The notes below the pieces were generated by a model. The model was not told where the DNA came from and did no database searches. It saw only the letters and a program-made list of their open reading frames with translations. Below are positions 43,304 to 52,539 of a DNA stretch of 64,000 bases, piece after piece (position 1 is the stretch's first letter; each line of letters starts with the position of its first letter). This DNA is from Craspedostauros australis (taxonomy: Eukaryota; Bacillariophyta; Bacillariophyceae; Mastogloiales; Achnanthaceae): assembly GCA_026770025.1 (NCBI GenBank), contig JAMXDE010000023.1:1-64000 (forward strand), in the 5' to 3' direction. The position numbers and the translations under genes are program-made.

Positions 43304-45295
43304 CTACTCGGTCTGTGTGCTTTCGTCTTCGTCTTCGTCGAAGTTCTCCTCTTCTTCGTATTCGTATTCGTCCTCGCTTTCGCTGTCGCTATCGCTAGCG
43401 GCGATCAGGTCAATCAATTCTGGAGCACGTCTGCGGCGTTTGGTTTTTGCGATTCGCGGTTGGCGGGCGCTGGAGGGAACAGCTGAGGGAACAGGTGCGG
43501 GAATCTGGAGAGAAGTCGGGATGGAAGGAACAGGACGTTCTGGAGCGCGACGAGCGCGTCCGCGAGAAACAGAACGGCGCGAAGCACGAGCAGCCGTCTT
43601 CGTCATATTCACAGCCACATGAATGGCTTTTTTGCGAGTGAGCTGTGCGGTGGAAAAGAAAACAGATGCGTGAGTCAAAATGATCGAGTCGTGAACAACA
43701 AACGATCTTGTTTTCGCACGGACTTGCTTACCTTTGGAGATCCTCCGAAACGGGTTCCTCGGCGAGCACGAGCAGGTGGTGCACGAGCAGTTGGCGCACG
43801 AGCACCAGAGGGGACCATCGACAACTCGTCCTCATCAAATGAGGAGAAGCCATCGTCGGTTTTCGCGACTCCTACGTTATGATTAATTGTTTGGTTGCGT
43901 CCGTAGCGTGCCAAGTTCTTTGCTGTGTGTGTGACAGGATTCGTGCTGTACACAGGAACCAAGCGAACAATGAGCAAGGGCACATCAGTGCGCACATCAC
44001 TTTCGCGGTCATTGATGTTCAGTGTGGGGTTGAGAAAGTCAATACCATGCATGGCATTGTCGGGGGTCATCTCGAATCTGTCACTCACTTGAATGGGGAG
44101 GAGCTCCCTGTGTATGCGAACAGCATGTGAGCATCCGCGGCACATGTTGCGGATGACAAGTGCGTATGACTCGCTCCGCTCGCGTTGCCCGCGGAAAGAA
44201 CGGACATGAGCAAGGGAGGGACGCGACTCATTCAGCAGGTCAACCAGCTCGTTGTCAATTGCCCTTGATGAGCCGAGTTCTTGATTCTGCCGGATTCTGA
44301 TCTCCAGCACTCGCCCGCGCTCCTTGATCGCCACGTCAACGTCACCTGAGCATGTCCCTCCTGGGAGTTCGAAAGTGATTTCGAACACCTCCCCAAGCCC
44401 TTCAGGACAGTACGCATGACGCACTGCAAGCAAGAAAATCTCGCTGTTGCTCTTCATCCAAGCTGAAATCGCGTGCCCACAACTGGGACCCTCTTGCAAG
44501 GGTGTCCCAGTTTCAGTGTTCTGCAAGATCGTGCCACCTCCAACAGTGCCAGGAAGAGCAGCAGCAGGAGAGGTCACGGATGGCAAAGGCACATGAACAG
44601 ACGAGGGATCCACTGCGCCGTACGCAGGTCTGGCGGTCGGTGGCGGATGGGTTGGGGCTGGGGACGAGACGTGCGCTGTGATTGGTGGGGCGGACGGACG
44701 GGCAGCTGTCACCATGGGGACTTGGTTGGCGGGTTCGGGTTGGTACGCCAGACGAGAGAAGGCGTTCATGGTCACCTTTGCTTCTTCGGGCTTCTGCTTT
44801 GCAACTTGAGCGATTGTTTCATCGAATTGATGTTTGAATTCGGCAGCGTTCGCAACGAGATCGGAAACGTTCGGAGAGTATTTTGTGTCCATGCGCACTG
44901 AGAAGGGTGAGTGACTGTTGATGATACTGCAAGGATTCACACAATGACATTGCGCGACATGATCGCGCCCAGTCACGTACCAGCTTCAGCGGCCTTTCTC
45001 GCTCGATTTCTCTCCACAGATTGGCGGAGCTTGCGGAGGTTGCGAGCAAAGTTTCGCCGAGACAAAAAGTGAAGATCAGCGTTCTCTTCCCAAACGACTC
45101 GCGGGGGCGTCGTCATTGGAATCGTGCCACTCTCAATTTTCGCCCGCAGGTCCTTGATCTGAGAATACAACGTCTCATTCCACTCCGCCCCATCGTTGCT
45201 GTGCTGCTTGGATACAGAAGCCTCCTTGCCATGATTAACTGTACTTACTCGCGGAAGATCGAATGGCGGTTGGCAGAGTGCTGGGGATGTTGCAT
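43304..45295 (-). CDS. Fused Harbinger-type accessory protein, locus 2 (four exons, 5' model tentative)
   Basis: Well-supported exons are 45198-44981, 44897-43732 and 43642-43304 (introns 83 and 89 bp). A 15-codon first exon from ATG 45295 to 45249, with a 50-bp GTAAGT...CACAG intron, fits the phase; the total is 589 residues. The exon ending at 44981 has a GTIPM motif with the same flanking spacing as the second accessory protein of element 1. The large exon has a ~200-residue alpha/beta domain (GDVDVAIKERGRVLEIRI ... VPLLIVRLVPVY) after a Pro/Ala-rich linker. The C-terminus is basic (RARRAPERPVP) and then strongly acidic. Thus two activities that are separate genes in element 1 appear in one protein here. 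Function unknown. Confidence 0.55.
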
Positions 45296-45525
45296 CGATG
45301 ACTTTTATGAAGCAATGATTGTCGAAGGGCTTCCTTTTGCCTTCGTCTCCAGCATGTGATGACCAACCAGTTTCTGACGCGCAGCATCCGTGGTTGGGAG
45401 GATTGAGGGAGTGATCAATCACCGTGTTGCAGCGTAATAGTACACGGCATGACGTGTAGTGCTACTCTCTTCCACTAGCGTTCAACGCATGGTAGACGCC
45501 TGTCTAGTACCACATTTTTGGTTGT

Positions 45526-45538
45526 ATACTCCACTTAT
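45526..45538. repeat. 13-bp dispersed motif TATACTCCACTTA, copy 2
   Basis: Identical to 26107-26119, in the divergent spacer of Harbinger locus 2. Confidence 0.5.
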
Positions 45539-45887
45539 AATATAATGAATGTATATTGAATTAATATGTATATGTTTATTACGAGTATATATCTACAATG
45601 GTTGGTGTATAGTTGAAGCACACTAGACTCAACGCTCAACGTACGCTAAACACGGTTCCTGTGAGTCGACGATTGAGGATACACATGGTTCCTTGGCCTG
45701 CGTCACACACGCCTCCAACAATGCACGTGCACTCTGACGTGACGTGATGGCTCTTCACCAGGTGCGCCGTTTCGTCAGGGAATCGTTGAGCTCGCGTGCG
45801 ACTCACCATGTGCCTCTATGTGGAGTGCGTTAGGATAGACACCCACACGACATGGGTGTGCGACACGCATGAGACAGGACAGGCATC

Positions 45888-45945
45888 GACAAGCAAACGA
45901 GGGGCGATCGACCAGCAAACGAGACACGATCGACCAGCAATCGAC
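45888..45945. repeat. Imperfect ~21-bp tandem repeat
   Basis: Three adjacent copies share CGA(T)CGACCAGCAA(A)CGA with small differences. Possible binding-site cluster in the divergent spacer; no function shown. Confidence 0.6.
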
Positions 45946-46790
45946 ATGACATGAGCGCGACGTGAACGCGATATGAGCACGACTTTCGCAAGACACAGAC
46001 ACGCCATGCGTCGGATGCCAATGCAAGCCTGCCGTCCGTATTTGCATACTCATGACTGTAGGTCCATCATTGTTCATACTGCGCACAAGTCCCTTGCCGG
46101 AGTCCTCAGTGTGGGTGGCAACATCGCGCACGCAGGAGTTTGCCATCACAAAGGATGACCGGCGACTCCAAACATGTTCGCTCTGCCCTCCCCAGTGCTC
46201 TTGTCTTACAGTACAGGGACGAACGAAACAGCGCACACGTCATTCCAAGTGACCACCCACACAGAGTCGTGGATACACCGCAGGATGATGATGTTGTATT
46301 CGGCCATGAAGAAAAGAATACGACCTCGTCGTCCGTTGGATGCTGGTTTCTTTAGCACCCTTGCGCAATCGAGTGGCATCGCGGGGACAACAGTTCGCGT
46401 TTGTCGCAGGGCGTATCATGTGATCAGCTCCCCAAAGGCGAAAGGTGACAACAACTGTTCTACCACGAGACAAGCAGAGTTCTACGAGGGGAAACACTGT
46501 TTCGTTGTTGCCAAGTTGCAGTTCTTTCACGCACCATGCTGACAATGATGGCAGTTGCCTTGCTGACATTTGTGTTTTCGCTTCATTTTGACATTTCCCG
46601 ACACACGAAGAGCTCACAATTCGCAACAGCACCAAAATGTTACTTCCTCACGGAACGTTCGCAACTGTTGGTTTTGGGCTGATTGGCTCTCGCCCAAGAG
46701 GCATGCTCACCAATGACCTTTCGAGGGAGTCATTGCGACAGTTTGCGTCTGTGTTCGGGACACATTCGGACATTGTACACATCTTGTGGA

Positions 46791-46956
46791 TGTCGAAATG
46801 TGTGACATCAGTAATTCCCGATTGTACGGGACTGAACCAAAATAGAGTACAGAAACAACAAATACCCCCCCTATCGTCAACGTGGCAAGCGCATGATCAA
46901 TCACTCCTGAGCGTTACAGGAGCACGTTACTTTTAGGACTACGGGGGATTTCGACA
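46791..46956 (+). repeat. TRIM 5' LTR
   Basis: 166 bp. Contains a perfect 6-bp hairpin CTCCTG/CAGGAG with a 7-base loop (46904-46922). Differs from the 3' LTR at GATCAATC versus GATCGATC and at GGATTTCG versus GGACTTCG. Confidence 0.93.
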
Positions 46957-47312
46957 TGGTAACGTAAACCTGTGGCTTACGCCCGGGAGAGCGAAATAGT
47001 TGACTGAGGAAGAATCAGACCGGACCAACTTCATGGGTTCGATACCACCGACACCTGATTTTCCGAAGCAAAAAGATGAACGACGATACAACGAGAGCAA
47101 AAAGTGCAGAGCAACCCGCAGGTGGAACATCGAGACCTGGGAGGGCGACCGCTTGCATCAGCGGTATACGAAAAAGGAACGTGACAACGGTTTCAAGCAG
47201 AGTGCGAGAGAGAAGCTGAAGGCCCAACGACCCCAGAAGAAGACACACAGAGACGGACAAGCACAACAACCAACCAACCAATCATCGAGTACAAATCGCG
47301 AATTAGGGAGGG

Positions 47313-47478
47313 TGTCGAAATGTGTGACATCAGTAATTCCCGATTGTACGGGACTGAACCAAAATAGAGTACAGAAACAACAAATACCCCCCCTATCGTC
47401 AACGTGGCAAGCGCATGATCGATCACTCCTGAGCGTTACAGGAGCACGTTACTTTTAGGACTACGGGGGACTTCGACA
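47313..47478 (+). repeat. TRIM 3' LTR
   Basis: 166 bp, two substitutions from the 5' LTR, so it is older than the copia insertion whose LTRs are identical. The hairpin is conserved at 47426-47444. Confidence 0.93.
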
Positions 47479-48343
47479 TGTGGAACGAGCTCGCAGACGC
47501 TCGAGCTCTGCCACGCGCGGCCAAACCCAAACACCTCCTTTGGATGTGCGCGTTTCTCCGCATGTACGTGTCTGAAACTGCGTTGGCCGCTGTGTGCAAG
47601 TGTTCTGCAAAAACTCTTCGCAAATGGATGTGGCTCATGATGGCAGCCGTTGAAACCGTTAAAGATCGAATCGTAAGTACTAAATTAATCTCATACCCGA
47701 ACTGCGACACGAAATTATGTTCACTTCATTCACTCACACACGGTTCTTTTTGTCGTGGTACCGCTTGCATTGACAGATTGTTTGGAACCGTCGTTTCGTT
47801 GGCGCAAGTCACAACGCAAAAGCTCTTGTGACGGTTGACGGAACTGACATGCGAATCATGGAACCGAAACCGTTTGACAAGAAGTGGTACTCGTTCAAAT
47901 TTCGCGCTGCTGGTGTGCGTTACGAGTTGGCTGTTGCGATTTCCACTGGTGAGATCGTTTGGGCGAATGGGCCTTTCCCGTGTGGCCTGCTGAACGATCT
48001 CTCGATCTTCCGTCTGGGACTGAAGCCAAGATTGGCGCAACACGAAGTCGTAGTAGCAGATTCCGGATACCGCGGAGACCCTTGCGTATTTCCCCCAACT
48101 TTTCGTGCAGATGGGATCATGCGCTGCCGCCACGAAACGGTCAACAGGCGAATCAAGCACTGGCAATGCATGCACTTGAAGTGGCGGCACCACGTTGACA
48201 AGCATCGCCTGGCATTCAACGCGGTGGTCATCCTCACCCAAATTGAACTGAGCAACGGCTTCCCCTCGTTTGACGTTGTTGTCGCCATGCAAGAAGCACG
48301 TGAACGTGCCATCGCCCAAGCAGAAGCACAGCACACACACTAA

Positions 48344-51300
48344 ATAGCCCGTCCCACTTAGTAGTAACAAATAGCCAAAATTGAACATGCAAACAATGTT
48401 AATCCTGGATGCTCTCCCTTGTCTGTTCTAGTGAGTTGGTGTCTGGTGTCCTGGTTTGAAAAAAGGCTAGCACATCATCGCACTGACTGGTTCATCGTGT
48501 AAGTGCTATGCTTTGCTGTGGGGAACACTGTTTGCCAACAATGTATCTCGGACCCACTGGAAAGCCGTGTGGAGAATGGGCAAGGAGCTTCGTCCACGTG
48601 GGGTGACATCCTTTCTGGATCACAAGAGGATGGACTAGGCAACCAGACACTGTTGCTTGCGCGAAACAATCCGAGTGTGTCCTAATGAAACGAACGAAAA
48701 CAGCAGCGAAGCATCTGGACTGTGCAATCACACGCACGTTGAGCGGAGGGAGGATGTTCACAGCAACAGCCGACGATGAGAGCGACACGAGCAGGGGAGC
48801 GACACGAGCAGGGTTCATCACGCAATGACGCGTGCCTATCAGGACAGGAAAGGGAGGACATGATGCTGCCTACCCCCCTGCGAACGAACATGCTCACTTT
48901 CGTCACGGGTGTGGAGAGTGACGAGTGAAGAACCGAAGTACACTGGGCAAGAGTATGATGAGACGATGCATGTTTGTTGGAGTGCTGCGCAGCAATGAAT
49001 TGTGGCGCGAAAAAAAAAACACCCCCACGCGTTCGAGAGTTGTTCCGGCACGAAGACACGCACCAGCACGAACAGCGAATGCGAAGCAAGGACCCTCTTG
49101 AAAAGCAAGGGGCGATTGAGCCGAAGGGCTGTCACGGCGGAAAGGAGGCAATGTGACGTCGCGTGTATGGGAATGGGGATGTCTTGGAGCAGACACGAGG
49201 GGATGGAAGGAGAGCAAAGCGGACGTCATTGGCACGTTCACATGGTGTTGGACAACGCACATCAATAAGCGCAACATCACGCCGACACGGGAAAGGCGTG
49301 CTCTAGTAGTCGCATGAGTCGATGATCCGAACGAACAAAGCACGGCACAACACGCTTCAAGCGTGAATAAAGTACAAATCGACACATGTGGTGTCTTTAC
49401 CGCGCTTCCCATGGACGTATGCAAAGCAACAACGGTGTCACCGGCAACTCCAGAGAACGAAGATGACGACACCATTCAACTCGTGGGAGCAAAAGCTCGC
49501 AGAACACCAACGACTCTTGAGTTCTCACATCCGTCATCCAAGACGGTACCCACCGCCTTCTTTTCCTTGTTTTTGGCCAGTCATCGAGAAACCGACCTTG
49601 GCAGATGTCGTGATTGGAACGAATGCCGCATCTGTCGGGATTTCCTCCTTGTGGCACACCACATCCGAACAATGGAGTACGATCTGGAGGGCCCTCTACA
49701 ACTACTATACTCCATTGAGACTGGCATACTCCACAAATACACACTGCGCCTGCCATGCCATAACATGCGATACCGCACACAGCGTCCTCCCTCCCTCCCT
49801 TCCTGAACAGTCTTCAGACTAGTACATGGACGAGCAGCGGAGGTTTCCTTGGAAAGGAAGGCAAAACCATGTCACCCACCACCATGTGGAATGCTGATAC
49901 CTTCAATGTCATAGAAACCTCATGCTGGCAAGCCGAAACGAAACTATTTGATCCACGGCATCGGCGTCTCGTATTCCGCCATCCTCGACTTCTACCTCTG
50001 ATTGTACGTACCTCCTCCTCTATACCTTCCCTACCGATCACTATTCCATAAAAGGAAACCTCTGCGAGCTGTGCCGAATATCGCGCTGTGCCATGGAGTG
50101 TGAGTCCTCAACTCTCCGCTACCCTCAACCAGTACACGTAGTCTGCGTTGTGGAGTACCAATAGATCGCACTTCATCAGCGCTGCTCGTTGGTCGTGCTG
50201 AAAGAACAAGGCGGAGAATACTCGACAAGCAACAGTTGAAGGTGCTGCTCGACCCCGGCTCGCCATGGCATGCCCATGCCAATACACGAACAGAAAACAT
50301 CAGCATATGTCAAACCAGTGTCAGTACGACGCTTGTTCCACTCGAAAAAGTATCGTGGAGCTTCCTTCCTCTGCGAAATCACCATGTACTCTACTATTAT
50401 ACAGCCTATCGAAGTACTCTAAAGTAGTCTGCAGCAGCGTGCTTCTTCACCTTCAGCCGGAATGGTCCACGTGTTCAACAGCAGCGAATCTAGTCCAATT
50501 AGGGGCGCCTTGAACTTCATCAGCGCCGTCCATGTGGCCAAAGAGAGAAAGATCGACACAGAACGTGTTGTGCGACATCTGTTTCCGCCGACCAGGTCAT
50601 TCGTGTGGCTCGCGCACAGGATGGAGAAGTATCGATTGTTACAGCTTCGCCGCCAAGTTCAACCACCGAAAATGCTTGAGACCACGATGTCCGCCTGCGC
50701 GAGCCCATCAACGCCACATTTTCGATGCTGCCGTGGATCGCTAAGTACATTACACTATTCACCGGTTCCACATCGCGCTACCTGAAACGTTTTAACCTCT
50801 GTTATACCCCAAGACATAATCTTGGTCCTCTGCTGCCCGAATAGATAATCGCATGGGGGCTTAACATGGTCGTCCTCTCCAGAACTCAACAAAGAACAAG
50901 GAAAGGGATGCGACAGAAGGTGACAAAACGGAACCCAAGCCCGAATCGAAAACGGAGTGAAGCAAAGAAGTTCGCTGCCAATCACGCTAAATTCGACTCC
51001 ATCAACCCGCACAGGCTCAAGACTGGGCAAAACGACAGAGGACATTGCCAGCAGCTTTCCTTCGCGGCAGCACACGCACAGGCGCACACTCGCGTGTTTT
51101 GGCCCGTTGCGCTCAGTTGCAAACAAGAATCACGTGATACGCGCGTCCAACACGGCACCGCGCGGTTGCATTGTACGGATTCATCGTCATCATCTCTCTC
51201 TCTGACGCGGATTGCACACACCACTTTCACTCTCTGGCACCACGTTTCGCCACAATTCGTTCCTCCGCAGCAATTGCATCTCTTGACACTTTCAGCCCAT

Positions 51301-51564
51301 AATTCATTTCTGTGGACTAATTCAAGCCACAAAGCAGACGAACCACAACGATCATTTACACCTCCACGTTGACACACCAACACAGACGCACACAAAGCAA
51401 CCGCATTCACCTTCACCTTCATCAACCACCGTCACAGGAAGCACTCCGCGTCCATCTCGCATCAAGCGTCACCTCGCGCCTCATCGCATCACATCGCATC
51501 GCATCACATCGCATCACCACATCATATCACTTCGCAGCATCACAAAACAGAATCGGAAGGGAAG
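48344..51564. other. Gene-poor stretch, 3.2 kb
   Basis: No gene accepted. It has an A9 run (49012-49019 region), repeated GAGCGACACGAGCAGGG near 48778-48812, and several short TACTCC/GGAGTA motifs (49675-50160, 50390-50420). The last ~150 bp before 51565 hold CATCGCATCACATCGCATCG-type repeats (51484-51520), probably the leader of the next gene. Confidence 0.55.
51484..51520. repeat. ATCGCATCAC short tandem repeat in leader
   Basis: About four imperfect copies of a 5/10-bp unit (CATCG/CATCA) ~50 bp upstream of the start codon of the RGLE-type protein. Confidence 0.8.
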
Positions 51565-52539
51565 ATGATAGCCATTCCAACATCCAACATTGTAGCACAG
51601 TCATCGCAACAACCGATCGACGACAGCGTCCAGTTCTTCCTCGCCTCTGCCGTCCAGCCCATGGACCGTCCGCAGCACGATCAGATCAGCATGGCCATCC
51701 CAACCCCACCGCCCATGGCGATGCTGCTCAAGCAGCAGAGGAGGATGTCGCTGACAGCTCCGACGCACATCGACGAGTCGGACGCAGAAGACGCCACGAG
51801 CAAGACATCATCCAGCACCGTCAGCAGCCTCAGCAGCAGAGGTAGCAGCATACGACGGAAGCCAAAGAGCAAGAAGTCGCACAGCAAGGGCCACAAGAGG
51901 GGCAAGACTCGCACCAGCAAGAGCGCTCGTTCACGCCCCGCCGGCCATGCGCCAACCAAGAAGCGCGTGCACTTCCCGGAAGACGAATCGTCCTGCTTCC
52001 AGGTTGTCGAGCTCGACGACGTCCCGCCGGCCTCCCAGATGTCCAGCGACGAAAAGCTCACCTTCTGGTGGAATCTGGATCAGGTGGAGAACTTTCGCAA
52101 GAACGCCAGTAAGGTCTCCAAGAAGTCGCTGCCGCAGTCGCACGGGCAGGTGCTCAACGATCTCATGAAGATGTGCGAGAGAAGCGAGGACGAGGACATC
52201 GACCTCTCCGACTTCCTCGAAGGCCAGCGGAGCCTCATCACGTGGGTCATCAAGAACTGCCGTGGCCTGGAGAAGCGCACTTCGCCCGAGCTCCGCGAAG
52301 ACGCCCGCGACCGCAAGACGATGCTGGTCGACGCCATCAACGTCCTGCAGCTAACGGATGCTTTCGACGATGACACGAAGGCCGAGAAGATCAGGTTCTG
52401 CAGCGAACGATGTTCCGTGCCATCTCGCTTCTGGGCGCGGGCGATGGGCCTCGCCGACTTCCTCTCGCGGATACATGAGGACTGCGACGACAGCAGCAGC
52501 GTCGCCACCGGCAGCGTCTACACAGCCAGCTGCCATTAA
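51565..52539 (+). CDS. Diatom-type hypothetical protein (VHFPEDE...RGLE domain)
   Basis: 324 residues, single exon. Residues ~85-130 are Ser/Lys/Arg-rich (KPKSKKSHSKGHKRGKTR), probably disordered or nuclear-targeting. Residues ~133-300 follow a layout I associate from memory with many diatom proteins of unknown role: KRVHFPEDE, then a short strand, then SSDEKLTFWWNLDQVENFRK, then a helical part with NCRGLEKRTSPELREDARDR and NVLQ. The RGLE helix bundle is the conserved core. No catalytic motif is visible. The family resemblance is the best single hint that the host is a diatom; it was not checked by search. Confidence 0.75.
   Translation: MIAIPTSNIVAQSSQQPIDDSVQFFLASAVQPMDRPQHDQISMAIPTPPPMAMLLKQQRRMSLTAPTHIDESDAEDATSKTSSSTVSSLSSRGSSIRRKPKSKKSHSKGHKRGKTRTSKSARSRPAGHAPTKKRVHFPEDESSCFQVVELDDVPPASQMSSDEKLTFWWNLDQVENFRKNASKVSKKSLPQSHGQVLNDLMKMCERSEDEDIDLSDFLEGQRSLITWVIKNCRGLEKRTSPELREDARDRKTMLVDAINVLQLTDAFDDDTKAEKIRFCSERCSVPSRFWARAMGLADFLSRIHEDCDDSSSVATGSVYTASCH

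Larger units (their letters stand above)
45296..46636. other. Divergent spacer of Harbinger locus 2
   Basis: Lies between the start of the accessory gene (-) and the transposase (+). It holds an AT-rich patch with TATAATATAATG (45536-45600), the second TATACTCCACTTA (45526-45538), and imperfect repeats of GATCGACCAGCAAACGAG (45888-45945). It likely contains both promoters. No convincing gene. Confidence 0.5.
46791..47478 (+). mobile_element. TRIM (terminal-repeat retrotransposon in miniature)
   Basis: 688 bp. Two 166-bp LTRs (46791-46956, 47313-47478) start TGTCGAA and end TTCGACA, with two differences seen. TGGTAACGTAAAC begins directly after the 5' LTR, as a primer-binding site should. AGGGAGGG (47305-47312) directly precedes the 3' LTR as a polypurine tract. 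TGTGGA flanks both sides (46785-46790, 47479-47484). The 356-bp interior has no pol; an open frame from 47033 encodes ~90 basic residues that I do not recognise. It depends on enzymes from another LTR element. Confidence 0.9.
46637..48343 (+). pseudogene. Harbinger-like DDE transposase, locus 2, split by a TRIM
   Basis: Coding parts are 46637-46790, 47485-47672 and 47777-48343, with a 104-bp GTAAGT...CAG intron in phase 0. The second part resumes exactly in frame if the TRIM and one target duplication are ignored, for 302 residues in all. DDE_Tnp_4-type motifs: VTVDGTDMRI (first Asp), VVVADSGYRG (second Asp) and RCRHETVNRRIK (Glu). KKWYSFKFRAAGVRYELAVA and WANGPFPCGLLND parallel element 1, but identity is low, so this is a different family. 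With the TRIM in place the first exon runs into the LTR and stops at 46936, so the gene is presumably inactive unless the TRIM is spliced out. Terminal inverted repeats of this locus were not found. Confidence 0.8.

Noticed and set aside
45420-45422. GTG as start of the locus 2 accessory gene
   Set aside because: No ATG is available in that frame; a short spliced first exon from ATG 45295 fits phase and splice signals better, though tentatively.
47000-47060. GGGTTCGATACC resembling a tRNA T-arm
   Set aside because: The bases on either side do not pair as a T stem, and no acceptor or D arm could be drawn. It lies inside the TRIM.
49363-49822. Two overlapping ~145-residue open frames
   Set aside because: No domain, no plausible neighbours, composition unlike the coding genes, and overlapping frames on both strands are equally long.
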